A stretch of DNA of 64,000 nt from an uncultured Spirochaetaceae bacterium (GCA_902802305.1 CADCLG010000023.1:1-64000); one strand, 5' to 3'; positions 43,458 to 52,961 are shown, numbered from the stretch's first letter. Made by a program: numbers and translations. The notes: generated by a model from the sequence alone, not told the origin.

Positions 43458-44177
43458 TTATTTTTTATTTTGTTTATTCAAATAATTTTTGTATTCAGTA
43501 CCATATTTTGAAAAGGAAGTGCTGAAAATCTTTCTTTCCGATAAAAAATGAACAAACCATAGGGGAAAAGATTTAAAAGCCTTTGCTTCCATAAGCCATT
43601 TTCCTTCCGGTAAAAGCTGTTCTCCGTAAATAGGAGAATCAAGTCTCAAATCTTCCCGTCTGGTTTGAATGTTTCTGTCAATTGTAAGTCTGAAGTCTGA
43701 ATTGTTTTTTTCAAAAAAAGCGAGTCTGTCATAAGAAATAAAAACTCTCGGTTCAAGCTTGTAAAAGTTCATAATATAATCAATTTCCCGCATTACTTGA
43801 TGATTCATTATCGGGCTGTCGGTAATAATGCCGCTTTCAAAATATTTATAGGCATCTTCAAGTGTAAAAGTTGTACGTCGTTTGTTAACAACTGAATCAT
43901 ATTTTTTCTTGCTTTCAAGATAGACCTTATCTGTTAAAGCTGCTTGTCCATAGCTTCTAAGTCTTATTTTTTCCTTAAAGGCAGGTTTTTCCAGAGATTT
44001 TCGAATAAGCTCATCTGCTTTTGTATCAAGATAAATATTGCAGATTGTATATGGCTTCCCGTCCTTATTATAAAGGTCAGCATCCATATAATCGCTAATT
44101 ATATTTAAAAGTGCGTTTTTATCTTCATCAGAAATAAGATATTTGATTTCCCGTCTGTTAAAAACTTCAATCGCCAT
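43458..44177 (-). CDS. VTC-domain polyphosphate polymerase
   Basis: 239 residues, one VTC (CYTH-like tunnel) domain. Basic tunnel residues are visible: FNRREIKYLIS at the start, EKIRLRSYGQ, YLESKKKYDSVVNKRRTTF, VFISYDRLAFF and LMEAKAFKSFPLW. In yeast, Vtc4 makes polyphosphate from ATP with this domain. The DUF4956 gene follows, giving the common bacterial pair. Beta-helix proteins flank the pair on both sides, which matches the frequent co-location of VTC, DUF4956 and DUF4353 genes (CotH-type loci), but no CotH kinase is visible. Confidence 0.9.
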   Translation of the reverse strand: MAIEVFNRREIKYLISDEDKNALLNIISDYMDADLYNKDGKPYTICNIYLDTKADELIRKSLEKPAFKEKIRLRSYGQAALTDKVYLESKKKYDSVVNKRRTTFTLEDAYKYFESGIITDSPIMNHQVMREIDYIMNFYKLEPRVFISYDRLAFFEKNNSDFRLTIDRNIQTRREDLRLDSPIYGEQLLPEGKWLMEAKAFKSFPLWFVHFLSERKIFSTSFSKYGTEYKNYLNKQNKK

Positions 44178-44336
44178 TTTTTTAGTTTACCATACTTTGC
44201 CTGATTTTTATATATCTATAAACATGCAATCTTGAATATTGTTACTAATTTATATAAACGTTTTTTTAAGAAATGATTTTCTTGTTTTTAGGAGTAAGGC
44301 AAGATATACTATTAATAGAGTCTAATGGAGCCGGAT

Positions 44337-45203
44337 ATGAAAAAAGAATTATCAAAAAATCTGCTTAAAAATCTGATGGGCATTATCGTAAGTCTTTCTG
44401 CCTTGACTTTTTTTTCCTGTGTAAAAAATACATCATCTTCAAAGCTTTCAATTGATTATAAAGCTGCTAAAGAATTGTACGGGCAGGAAATAAAAATTAC
44501 ACCTATGGATTCTTCTGTTACAATAGAAAAAAATCTGATTACAATTGCGCCAGGAAAAGAAGATGTAACTTATGAGATTACCGGTTATTTTAATGGACAG
44601 ATTATTAATAAAACAAAGGATACAACAATTCGACTGAATAACGCTTATCTTGAAAATACGTCCGGACTACCTGCTCTGAAAAGCTCTTCTAAGTTTGAAG
44701 TTTCAAGTGTAAATGGTTCGACAAATTATATTGTTTCAAGCGGAAGAAATTATTCAAAAGTTGCCGCCCTTCAGGGAAAAAGAGGACTTGTCCTTGGTGG
44801 CAGCGGAAATCTTTATGTTGTGGGAAATGTTTATCATGGGGTAGAAGCTGAGGAAGTCAAAATAAAGGGTACCGGTACTTTTTATCTGCAGGGAACAAAA
44901 TCTGGTTCGGCTTTAACCTGCGAAACATTTACGGTTGAACAGAAAAAGGATTTCAAATGCTATCTGATTAATTCCAAAAACGGAATAAAGGCTGATGGAT
45001 TTATTAATATTTCATCAGGAAACTATTATCTTTATGATAATGAAATAGCCTTAAAAACTGGAATTTCCCAGGAAGCAGGCGACAAGCATCATTCAATTAC
45101 CCTTGCAGGAGGAACTTTTTATACTTTTGCCAACAAAACTTTTTATGTCACTGAAAAAGAGCAATATTATCCTCAGGGAGCAGTTTTTATACAGGAAGAT
45201 TAG
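44337..45203 (+). CDS. Beta-helix (DUF4353-like) lipoprotein
   Basis: 288 residues from ATG 44337 (GGAG seven bases before; an ATG four codons earlier overlaps this site). Lipoprotein signal ending in LTFFSC. The mature part is a short right-handed beta-helix: YEITGYFNGQIINKTKDTTI, LVLGGSGNLYVVGNVYHGVE, VKIKGTGTFYLQGT, NSKNGIKADGFINISSGNYYL. Such domains bind carbohydrate or form cell-surface scaffolds. The next gene is its paralogue after 3 bp. It is divergent from the VTC gene across a 160-bp promoter region. Confidence 0.8.
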   Translation: MKKELSKNLLKNLMGIIVSLSALTFFSCVKNTSSSKLSIDYKAAKELYGQEIKITPMDSSVTIEKNLITIAPGKEDVTYEITGYFNGQIINKTKDTTIRLNNAYLENTSGLPALKSSSKFEVSSVNGSTNYIVSSGRNYSKVAALQGKRGLVLGGSGNLYVVGNVYHGVEAEEVKIKGTGTFYLQGTKSGSALTCETFTVEQKKDFKCYLINSKNGIKADGFINISSGNYYLYDNEIALKTGISQEAGDKHHSITLAGGTFYTFANKTFYVTEKEQYYPQGAVFIQED

Positions 45204-45206
45204 AAG

Positions 45207-46034
45207 ATGAAAAAATCAATATTATTATTTTTTGCTTTAACACTTTTTGCAAGTGCCGGTTTTTCACAGTCAAAAAAAATTACAATCGATTCAGAAGCGG
45301 CAAAAGCATCTTATGGGGATAAAATCAGCATTTCTCCTATGGATAAATCTGTATCTGTAAAAAACAATGTGATTACAATTTCTCCTAAGCGTGAGGAAGT
45401 AGTTTATACAATTTCCGGTTACTTTAACGGACAGATTATTGTTAAAACAAAAAATACTGAGTTAAAACTTAAAAATGCCTACATAGAAAACACAAAAGGA
45501 CAGCCTGCAATCTATAGTGAAGTAAAGTTTGAATTGTCTTCCTCGCAGGGAACTTCAAATTATATTCTTTCTTCTGGAAAAAATGATTCAAAAATAGGAG
45601 CCATTTATTGTAAAAAAGATTTGAATATAGGTGGAAGCGGCAATCTTTATGTTACAGGGAATGTTTATCACGCTGTAAAGGCTGATGATATAAAAATGAA
45701 GGGGAGTGGAAATTATTATTTTAAAGGAACTTCAAAAGGTTCTTCTATAAACTGTCGTTCCTTTATAGTGGAAAGCGAAAAATCCTTCAGCTGCTATCTT
45801 TTAGATTCAAAAAATGGAATTAAAGCTGATAATTCAATAGAGATTTCGTCTGGTAATTTTTATTTTTACAATAACAAAGTTGCCCTTAAAACTGATACCT
45901 CACAGGATGATTCTTCTGTACCACATTTTATAAAGCTTAATGGCGGAACAATTTATCTTTCATCTGTTGAAAAAGTCTATTCAACAGAAGAAAAAGGCTA
46001 CAAATTAGCGGGTACAAAAATTATTCAAGAATAA
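45207..46034 (+). CDS. Beta-helix (DUF4353-like) secreted protein, paralogue of the preceding
   Basis: 275 residues. Signal peptide MKKSILLFFALTLFASAGFS without a lipobox Cys, so secreted or periplasmic instead of lipid-anchored. The rest follows the preceding protein closely: SYGDKISISPMDKSVSVKNN, YTISGYFNGQIIVKTKNTE, LNIGGSGNLYVTGNVYHAVK, DSKNGIKADNSIEISSGNFYF. The tandem pair is a recent duplication that split into an anchored and a free form. A possible weak hairpin (AAGCGC / GCGCTT, 46035-46058) follows. Confidence 0.8.
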   Translation: MKKSILLFFALTLFASAGFSQSKKITIDSEAAKASYGDKISISPMDKSVSVKNNVITISPKREEVVYTISGYFNGQIIVKTKNTELKLKNAYIENTKGQPAIYSEVKFELSSSQGTSNYILSSGKNDSKIGAIYCKKDLNIGGSGNLYVTGNVYHAVKADDIKMKGSGNYYFKGTSKGSSINCRSFIVESEKSFSCYLLDSKNGIKADNSIEISSGNFYFYNNKVALKTDTSQDDSSVPHFIKLNGGTIYLSSVEKVYSTEEKGYKLAGTKIIQE

Positions 46035-46075
46035 AAGCGCCCCTATCAGGTCGCGCTTGTAGCCTGCTTTAGCAC

Positions 46076-46873
46076 TTAAATTATTATTCCTACAGCAAGA
46101 ATTGCCAAGGCAAATAGAACAAAGGCAAAATCCATAAATCGGAATTTGTAGCTTTTGCTGTTACTGCCTTTTTTTCTAAGATGGAAGCCGCGTAATTCCG
46201 TTGCAACCGAGGTGGAGTCAATTTTTCTTACAGAAGAGAGCAGGAGAGGAACACAAAGGGGAAGTACCAGGGCTATTTTTTTGAAAGGATTTTTTGTTTC
46301 AAAATCAACACCGCGCGAAATCTGTGCCTCCATAATATTATTCATTTCGTTTCCGAAAAGCGGAATAAAACGGATGGCAGTTGTAAAAGTAAAGGCGTAT
46401 TTATAGGGAAGGTGAAGATTGTTCACGAGGACGTTGGATAAATCAGAAAGATTTGTAACGGTAATCATAATGGAAAGGGGAAGTGTAGCGGCAATCAAAC
46501 GCAGAACAAGAAGTGCACCATTGTTTAAGCCTCTGTCTGTTATTGCAAAACTTTTGATTGCTAAAACTGGCTCCCCCTTGCGAATTAAAAGAATCTGAAG
46601 AATGAATAAAAAAATTGAAACCTTAAAAAGCCCCTTGAATATTCCTATAGTTCTTTTAAAAACTCCGGGACGATTTTTTCTTTCATTTTTGCTTGTATTT
46701 GAGTCGCCGATTAAGCCTAATAAAAGATTCAGCAAAATCAAAGAGCCTAAAAAGATATAGGAAGAAGAAACAAAGGCTGCTGCACAGATTGCAATTGCAA
46801 CAGTAAGTTTTGCAAGTGGATGTGATTTATGTAAAATTGAATTACCGGGTAAATAATCTAAAAATCCTTTCAT
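46076..46873 (-). CDS. ecfT: ECF transporter T component (EcfT)
   Basis: 265 residues, five to six membrane helices. The EcfT coupling motifs are visible in the cytoplasmic helices: ISRGVDFETKNPFKK, close to the Ala-Arg-Gly consensus, and SVATELRGFHLRKKG. N-terminus: LPGNSILHKSHPLAKLTVAI. It transmits ATP-driven movement to the substrate-binding S component. The ATPase and S genes lie upstream in the same operon. Confidence 0.9.
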   Translation of the reverse strand: MKGFLDYLPGNSILHKSHPLAKLTVAIAICAAAFVSSSYIFLGSLILLNLLLGLIGDSNTSKNERKNRPGVFKRTIGIFKGLFKVSIFLFILQILLIRKGEPVLAIKSFAITDRGLNNGALLVLRLIAATLPLSIMITVTNLSDLSNVLVNNLHLPYKYAFTFTTAIRFIPLFGNEMNNIMEAQISRGVDFETKNPFKKIALVLPLCVPLLLSSVRKIDSTSVATELRGFHLRKKGSNSKSYKFRFMDFAFVLFALAILAVGIII

Positions 46874-46906
46874 TTTAATCTTAATCTCCTTGTCTAACTG
46901 GTTTAT

Positions 46907-48655
46907 TTAAGCCTTTTGATTAAGCCTTCTGATTTTTTCAATCATTTCTTCAACTGTGAAAATACCATCAAAATCAGGACCAAGCTTGCTGGCGGTTTCT
47001 GCAATTTGTGGTTGCAATAATCTGGCTTTTGAAAGTAATTCCCTGTCTTTAAGAATTGTTTTTGCGTCATTGTCTGCAATAACTTTTCCGTTTGTCATAA
47101 TCAGGATTCTTGTAGCATAATCGAGGACAACTTCCATATCATGACAAACCATAATTACTGTTGTGCCTTTTTTATTCAGATTTCTGATTTTTTCCATGAG
47201 TTCTATACATTCTTTATAGTCAAGACCTGTCGTCGGTTCATCCAGAATTAAAATGTCACTTTCAAGGGCAATAAGACAGGCTAGACATAATCTCTGCCTT
47301 TGTCCTCGGCTCATGGTAAAAGGATCTTTTTCCGGGTCAAAATTAAACTCTTCTATTGTTTTTTCAACTCTAGCTTTTATATCTTCTTCTGCTAAGCCTA
47401 TATTTTTCAGACTGAAGGCAATTTCCTCTTTTACTGTGTTGCAGCAAATCTGTCTGTCGGGATTCTGGAATAAAAAGCCGATATTTTTTGCCAGCTGGCT
47501 GGTTTTTACTTTTTTTGTATTATTGCCTTTTACAATTACGTTGCCGGATGTTGGTTTTAAAAGTCCATTGCAGAGTTTAGAAAAGGTTGATTTTCCAGCT
47601 CCGTTTGAACCAATTATGGCAAGAAAATCACCTTTATTTATATTTACATCAATATCTGTAATATTCGCGTCTGAATGATAGCTGAATTGAACCTTTTGGA
47701 ATTGGATAATTTTTTCTTTATCTGACTGCAGGGGCTCTTGATTGCGGATTGGAGTATTAACACCGGCTTCTGCAATTTCTGCTTTTGTATTGATTTTTCC
47801 TGCTGTAATTTTTTTTATTAATTCTGCTGCTTCGCTGGAATTAATTGCAATTTCTTCATCTTCTGAAAGATTTTCAGGCAAGAGCTTGTTATTTATCAGC
47901 TGGCGGGACAGAGTAACTACGCGGGGAATATTAATTCCTTTTTCTTCCAGCTCTTCTGCATTTTTAAGAACTTCGCGTACTTTACCAAAGTGTGTAATCT
48001 TTCCTTTTTCCATAACTGCAAGCTTTTGGGCAAACTCGCATAAAAGCATTATTTTCTGTTCAATAACGATGATTGTAATGCCTTTTTCTTTATTAAGTTT
48101 ATTTAAAAGTGCAAAAATCTGACGGCTGGAAGCTGGATCCAGCTCTCCTGTTGGTTCATCCAAAACTAAAATCTTTGGCTGAAGGGCAATTATAGCAGCA
48201 ATTGCAACCTTTTGTTTTTGACCACCGCTTAAAGAGGCAATCTCTCTATAGCGAAGGTCTGTAATTCCAACCGCTTCAAGGGCAAACTGAACCCTGCTTT
48301 CAATCTGGTCTTTTGGAATATCAAAGTTTTCAAGCCCAAAAAGTATTTCATCTTCAACAAAGGTGCTTAATAACTGGCTGTCTATATCCTGAAAAACTGA
48401 ACCGACTTTTAAAGCTAATTGACCTGGTGTCGTATCAAAGCTATCCTTGTCATCAATCTTAACTGAACCGTAGAAATCACCTTTATAATGGTGGGGAATC
48501 AAAGCATTTATTGCACTACACAAGGTTGTTTTTCCTGCTCCTGATTCGCCAATGATTCCTAAAAAATCTCCGTCTTCAATTTGCAGGTTGATTTTATCAA
48601 GGGCATTTTTTTTAGCGCCTTCATACTTAAAAGTCAGATTTTCAATTTTAATCAT
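46907..48655 (-). CDS. Fused double ATPase of an ECF transporter
   Basis: 582 residues with two ABC domains in one chain. Domain 1: Walker A IIGESGAGKTT, signature LSGGQKQK, Walker B ILVLDEPTGELDP. Domain 2: Walker A IIGSNGAGKST, signature MSRGQRQR (SRGQ instead of SGGQ), Walker B ILILDEPTTGLD. EcfA1 and EcfA2 are usually separate; fused forms are known in several lineages. It powers uptake of a vitamin or amino acid together with EcfT (downstream) and the S component (upstream, 13 bp). Confidence 0.92.
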   Translation of the reverse strand: MIKIENLTFKYEGAKKNALDKINLQIEDGDFLGIIGESGAGKTTLCSAINALIPHHYKGDFYGSVKIDDKDSFDTTPGQLALKVGSVFQDIDSQLLSTFVEDEILFGLENFDIPKDQIESRVQFALEAVGITDLRYREIASLSGGQKQKVAIAAIIALQPKILVLDEPTGELDPASSRQIFALLNKLNKEKGITIIVIEQKIMLLCEFAQKLAVMEKGKITHFGKVREVLKNAEELEEKGINIPRVVTLSRQLINNKLLPENLSEDEEIAINSSEAAELIKKITAGKINTKAEIAEAGVNTPIRNQEPLQSDKEKIIQFQKVQFSYHSDANITDIDVNINKGDFLAIIGSNGAGKSTFSKLCNGLLKPTSGNVIVKGNNTKKVKTSQLAKNIGFLFQNPDRQICCNTVKEEIAFSLKNIGLAEEDIKARVEKTIEEFNFDPEKDPFTMSRGQRQRLCLACLIALESDILILDEPTTGLDYKECIELMEKIRNLNKKGTTVIMVCHDMEVVLDYATRILIMTNGKVIADNDAKTILKDRELLSKARLLQPQIAETASKLGPDFDGIFTVEEMIEKIRRLNQKA

Positions 48656-48668
48656 TTATTCTTTTCCT

Positions 48669-49271
48669 TTATTTTTTCAGCGCTTTTTTGAGTGGCAGAT
48701 ACAAAATCTGAACAATTACTGAATTGAACAAGGCTGTACACAAAACAATCGGAATATAAGCAACAAGGGTTGATTTGTCTGCGTGGATTACAAAAATCAA
48801 AAGGATTGTATAAAGTCCGCCTGAAACTACTGTACTAAGGAAGGTAGCAAGTGCAGGAACTGGATCATATTTTCCGAACTTAAAGTTCATTTTGATTAAA
48901 AAGCCCATTGCAAGAGCGCCGGCAAGTTCAGAGGCAAAGTTCAAATATGGTGTGCCCGGGAAGAACTGGCAGATGGCACCTGCCAAAAGACCAACGATAG
49001 CAGCATAAATTACTTTTGGACGAATAAGTACAATTACCATACAGTACATAGCGATGATAAAGTTTGGTTTCATACCACCAATGTTGATGATGGAACCTAC
49101 AAAAAACTTTAATACAGCTCCGGCTGCAAGCAGAATTGCTGTAAGAAGAAGGTCTGCAATGTTGAGACCTTTCTTTTCACTTGTTTTTAATTCTCTTTTT
49201 TCCTGGAGATTTTCCTGAACCTGTTCGTTTTCTTCTCTTGTGTTCTCTGTGTTTTTAATTTCTTCTGACAT
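48669..49271 (-). CDS. ECF transporter S component, TrpP-like
   Basis: 200 residues from ATG 49271 (an in-frame GTG three codons earlier overlaps the ribosome site GAGGTG). A charged N-terminal tail of about 40 residues precedes six membrane helices. The segment IINIGGMKPNFIIAMYCMVIVLI resembles the MKPDxMLS region of the tryptophan S component TrpP. Substrate tryptophan is therefore a guess from limited similarity. It is the first gene of the ECF operon and sits behind a double operator at 49306-49366. Confidence 0.75.
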   Translation of the reverse strand: MSEEIKNTENTREENEQVQENLQEKRELKTSEKKGLNIADLLLTAILLAAGAVLKFFVGSIINIGGMKPNFIIAMYCMVIVLIRPKVIYAAIVGLLAGAICQFFPGTPYLNFASELAGALAMGFLIKMNFKFGKYDPVPALATFLSTVVSGGLYTILLIFVIHADKSTLVAYIPIVLCTALFNSVIVQILYLPLKKALKK

Positions 49272-49305
49272 TTTCTTCACCTCATAAATTTATTTATTCT
49301 TTGTT

Positions 49306-49366
49306 GTTTCTGTTTGTAGTAACAATGATAGTATATAAATTCTTTGATGTTTCTGTCAATAGAAAC
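49306..49366 (-). promoter_or_regulatory. Double operator and promoter of the ECF operon
   Basis: GTTTCT-N6-AGTAAC (49306-49323) and GTTTCT-N6-AGAAAC (49349-49366), 43 bp apart. On the minus strand, the distal copy contains -35 TTGACA, followed by an 18-nt spacer and -10 TATACT; the proximal copy lies past the transcription start. The layout mirrors the GTTAGT-type promoters, with a different palindrome. Confidence 0.65.
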
Positions 49367-49411
49367 GTGAATAATATTTTGTTATTTTTATTCTTTTTTT
49401 TGGGGGAGAGA

Positions 49412-50836
49412 CTAAAAGGAAAACGTTTGAATTATGTCACACAAGCTTATGATAAAGTTTGCTTTCTTTGAACTTCTGTCTGCAAGCAGTGGAATTGTAT
49501 CTAAAAGGTAATTTCCAAGGATGATTTTAATTCTTCCGTATTCTGTGCCCTGAATTATTTGGCCACTGATAAAGTCCGGAACTTTAACGATAACCTGCAC
49601 ATTGCTCAGATTTTCTGCAATTGAAGAACCTGTAACAAAAGGAATACATTCTGCTTCGGGCGTAAAAGCTGGAATTAAATTAATGGCTTTTTCTTTTGAA
49701 GAAAAGGCTTTGATAAAATAGGGCTTTATATCATAAAGCTGAGTAAAGTCTGCAAAGGAAGCAAAGGCAAAGTCCATCAATTCTGTTCCATCATGTATTC
49801 TATTTGCCTGTCCTTCTTTTGTATTTTTTCCTGGTCCTTTCATTGTAACTGATAAAAAACGGGTTCCATTTCTGCTTGCTGTAAGAGCTAGATTGTAACC
49901 GCTTTCATCAATGTAGCCGGTTTTTAATCCGTCACAGCCTTCGAGAATATCTAGAAGAGGATTTGTATTTTTTTGTGTGATTCCCATTGTTATATGCTCT
50001 GGGAATCCATTTGTAAAATCCTGAGGACCGTAAACATCACCGGGAGCAATATTTTTCTTTTTAGGATATGTGAACTCACGGACAGAATGAAATCTTGCCA
50101 GCGAATCTGGATGTTCTTTAAGGTACACCCGACAAAAAGTGGCCATTTCGCGGGCAGTTGTTGTATTTTCTTCACTGTAGCCGGAAGCTTCAACAAAGTG
50201 GGTATGTGTAAGCCCCAGCCTTTCGCAAGTCTTGTTCATTCTCTGAATAAATGCTTCCATACTTCCGCTTATAGTGTAGGCCAGGGCGTAGGCAGCATCG
50301 TTACCAGAAGCAATTGAAAGTCCAAGCAGTAATTCTTCAAGAGTAACAATTTGATCTTTTCCTAAAAACATAAGGGAAGAATGTGGCGGCATATTGCAGG
50401 CCCAGCTTTCAGGGGGAAGGGGAATAATATCATCATAATGAAGGTGGCCAGCGGAAACTTCTTCATCGACAATATACATGGTAAAAAGCTTTGTCATGCT
50501 TGCCGGTGGAATGACTTCATCAGCGTTTTTTTCATAAATAATATTGCCGTTGGAAATGTCAATTAAAATTGCAGATTCAGCAAGCAGGTCTAATTCTGGA
50601 GCAGCTAGATTGTAGGGCAAGGACTGAAGAATTTGATAGCGCGATGAATATTCTGTTTTTATATATTGCTGTAATATTTCATTTTCTTCCTGAGTAAGCT
50701 TTGAGGCTGCGATGGTGTTTTTGAAGGATAAACTTCTTGCGCTTAGTAATACTGCAAAAGCTAGAATTAGTGCAACTGGAATTGAAATGGAAAGACTGAC
50801 AATCAGCTTTTTATTTTTATCTTCTTTTTGTGTCAC
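49412..50836 (-). CDS. D-alanyl-D-alanine carboxypeptidase (DacA/DacF type)
   Basis: 474 residues. An N-terminal membrane segment (residues 10-30) anchors a periplasmic PBP5-like domain with the three active-site motifs: SMTK in IPPASMTKLFTMYIV, SGN in LSIASGNDAAYAL, and KTG in CDGLKTGYIDESGYNL. It removes the terminal D-Ala of peptidoglycan stem peptides. The C-terminal beta domain (about residue 370 on) carries the usual post-catalytic region. It is divergent from dapA, whose product pathway supplies diaminopimelate or lysine. Confidence 0.93.
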   Translation of the reverse strand: MTQKEDKNKKLIVSLSISIPVALILAFAVLLSARSLSFKNTIAASKLTQEENEILQQYIKTEYSSRYQILQSLPYNLAAPELDLLAESAILIDISNGNIIYEKNADEVIPPASMTKLFTMYIVDEEVSAGHLHYDDIIPLPPESWACNMPPHSSLMFLGKDQIVTLEELLLGLSIASGNDAAYALAYTISGSMEAFIQRMNKTCERLGLTHTHFVEASGYSEENTTTAREMATFCRVYLKEHPDSLARFHSVREFTYPKKKNIAPGDVYGPQDFTNGFPEHITMGITQKNTNPLLDILEGCDGLKTGYIDESGYNLALTASRNGTRFLSVTMKGPGKNTKEGQANRIHDGTELMDFAFASFADFTQLYDIKPYFIKAFSSKEKAINLIPAFTPEAECIPFVTGSSIAENLSNVQVIVKVPDFISGQIIQGTEYGRIKIILGNYLLDTIPLLADRSSKKANFIISLCDIIQTFSF

Positions 50837-50954
50837 AATTGATTACCTGAAAATTTATTTTTTGATATTCTATTTTATTTTCTGCAAAAAGTATATAAAT
50901 CCCATGGCAAACGCATTATAAAAAATGAAATGATAATTAAGATTTGCATTATAA

Positions 50955-50983
50955 TTGAATTTATCTTTCAAATTTACTATTAT
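50955..50983 (+). promoter_or_regulatory. dapA promoter
   Basis: -35 TTGAAT (50955-50960), 17-nt spacer, -10 TATTAT (50978-50983), 32 bp upstream of the dapA start codon. Confidence 0.6.
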
Positions 50984-51014
50984 AGCATAAACTAATTTTA
51001 TCAGAGGTAAAAAA

Positions 51015-51929
51015 ATGAGTATTTTTAAGGGGGCTTTTACAGCCTTAATTACACCGATGACACAAAGCGGTGAAGTTGATTATGACGGATTCAGAAAGAA
51101 TGTAATTTTCCAGCTTGAACAGGGAATCGATGGTTTAGTTCCTCTTGGAACAACTGCTGAAACTCCAACTTTGGACGAAAAACCTGGCAGCGAAGAAGAC
51201 AAAGTCATCGAAATTGTTTTTGAAGAAGTACGTAAATTTGAAAAATCCTCTGGTAAAAAAATCCCTATAATTTTGGGTGCTGGTTCAAACAACACAAAAG
51301 ACGCTGTTACTTACTGTGAACGTGCTAAAAAGGCTGGTGCAGATGCCGCTTTAGTTGTAACACCTTACTATAATAAGCCTTCAAAAGAAGGTATTTATCA
51401 GCATTTTGCAGCCTGCTCAAAGGTTGGCGTTCCAATTATCGTATACAATATTCAGGGAAGAACTGGTCTTAATATTCCAACAGATTTGCTTGCAAGAATT
51501 GCAGAACTTCCAAATATTGCCGGTGTAAAAGAGGCTAGTGGAAGCGTTTCTCAAATGATGGAAGTAATCGGTCAGATTAAAAATAAAAAGCCTGATTTTG
51601 CAGTTTTGTCCGGAGATGATGCTTTGACTCTTCCTTTGATGGCTGCTGGTGGTGACGGAATTATTTCTGTTGCTTCAAACCTCATTCCTGGTCTTATGCA
51701 TGAACTTACAGCTGCCTGTGCTGCAGGTGACTTCAAAAAAGCTCGTGAGATTCATTACAGACTGGCTCCATTCTTTAAGGCTGAGTTCTGCGATGGAAAT
51801 CCATCATCAATTAAATATGCTATGAATTATAAAGGACTGCCTGCTGGTAGTTTGAGACTTCCTCTGGTAGAAGTTACCGAGGCTGCTAAAAAAACTATTG
51901 AGGATGCAATTAAAGCTTGCAATTTATAA
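51015..51929 (+). CDS. dapA: 4-hydroxy-tetrahydrodipicolinate synthase
   Basis: 304 residues. It condenses pyruvate with aspartate semialdehyde, the first committed step towards lysine and diaminopimelate. Motifs: GLVPLGTTAETPTL (phosphate and substrate loop), ALVVTPYYNKPSKEGIYQHF with the catalytic Tyr, and the Schiff-base Lys in IAGVKEASGSVSQM. The Asd enzyme that makes its substrate is encoded two genes downstream. AGAGGTAAAAAA precedes the ATG. Confidence 0.97.
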   Translation: MSIFKGAFTALITPMTQSGEVDYDGFRKNVIFQLEQGIDGLVPLGTTAETPTLDEKPGSEEDKVIEIVFEEVRKFEKSSGKKIPIILGAGSNNTKDAVTYCERAKKAGADAALVVTPYYNKPSKEGIYQHFAACSKVGVPIIVYNIQGRTGLNIPTDLLARIAELPNIAGVKEASGSVSQMMEVIGQIKNKKPDFAVLSGDDALTLPLMAAGGDGIISVASNLIPGLMHELTAACAAGDFKKAREIHYRLAPFFKAEFCDGNPSSIKYAMNYKGLPAGSLRLPLVEVTEAAKKTIEDAIKACNL

Positions 51930-51954
51930 TCTTTAGTTTTAGTGGGGTTGTATA

Positions 51955-52926
51955 TTGATTGATTTACACTGCCATTTAGATGGAAGCATAACTGTAGATA
52001 TAGCAAAAGAGTTGGCGGCAATTCAGAATATTGAACTGCCTGCTAAAAGCGACGAAGCATTGTTAAAAAAACTTTCCATTCCTGAGAATTGTGAAAGCTT
52101 GAATGATTTTTTAACTTGCTTTGGCTTGCCTTTAAGATTGCTTCAGACAAAAGAAGGAATTACTCAGGCTTTTTATCTGGTTCAGGAAATGTTCCGAAAG
52201 CAGGGACTTATTTATCTTGAACTTCGTTTTGCTCCCCAGTTGCATTGTGTAAATGGTCTTAGTCAGGAAGAAGTTATTCTTGCCGCTTTAGAAGGTTTAA
52301 AAAAATCATTCCTGCATACAAACTTGATTCTTTGTCTTATGCGTTCAGATCATAATCAAGAAGAAAATCTTGAAACTGTTGAGCTTGCTAAAAAATATCT
52401 TGTAAAGGATGAGGGCGTTGTTGCTATAGATTTAGCTGGTGCCGAAGCTTTGTTTAAGACAAAAGATTTTGAAGCTCCTTTTGCTCTGGCAAGAAAATAT
52501 AATATTCCTTTTACAATTCATGCAGGTGAAGCTGATGGCCCGGAAAGCGTAAAGGCTGCACTTGACTTTGGTGCATTAAGAATTGGTCATGGTGTTCGTA
52601 TTGCAGAAGACCAGGAACTTGTAGATTATGTTGCTGCTCACAATGTTCCGCTGGAAATGTGTCCCAACAGCAACCGCCAGACAAAAGCTGTAGATGATAT
52701 GTCAAAATATCCTTTACGTAACTTTCTTGAAAAAGGAATTAAAGTTACAATCAATACTGATGACCCTGCTATTTGCCGTACAAATATAAAAAATGAGTTT
52801 GATTATATAAAAAAAATGTATGGAATTACAGAGGCAGAAAAAAAAGTCTTGCTCTTGAATGCAGTTGACTCTGCCTTTTGTAGTGATGAATATAAAGAAA
52901 AAATGAAGAAAATTATTAATAGCTGA
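51955..52926 (+). CDS. add: Adenosine deaminase
   Basis: 323 residues, start TTG (51955) with GGGG upstream. Metal and catalytic motifs: HCHLDGS (residues 4-10) with two Zn-binding His, HAGEADGPES with catalytic Glu, LRIGHGVRI with His, and NTDDPAICRT with the two Asp. It converts adenosine to inosine for purine salvage. It is an unexpected member of a dapA-asd cluster; spacing of 25 and 35 bp suggests co-transcription. Confidence 0.95.
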   Translation: MIDLHCHLDGSITVDIAKELAAIQNIELPAKSDEALLKKLSIPENCESLNDFLTCFGLPLRLLQTKEGITQAFYLVQEMFRKQGLIYLELRFAPQLHCVNGLSQEEVILAALEGLKKSFLHTNLILCLMRSDHNQEENLETVELAKKYLVKDEGVVAIDLAGAEALFKTKDFEAPFALARKYNIPFTIHAGEADGPESVKAALDFGALRIGHGVRIAEDQELVDYVAAHNVPLEMCPNSNRQTKAVDDMSKYPLRNFLEKGIKVTINTDDPAICRTNIKNEFDYIKKMYGITEAEKKVLLLNAVDSAFCSDEYKEKMKKIINS

Positions 52927-52961
52927 TTGCTAATTATGTAGATATTGGAGGATTTATAAAT

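Noticed and set aside
46035..46058. Terminator AAGCGC / GCGCTT after the beta-helix pair
   Set aside because: The stem is only 6 bp with a 12-base loop and no T-run, so it is not reported as a terminator.
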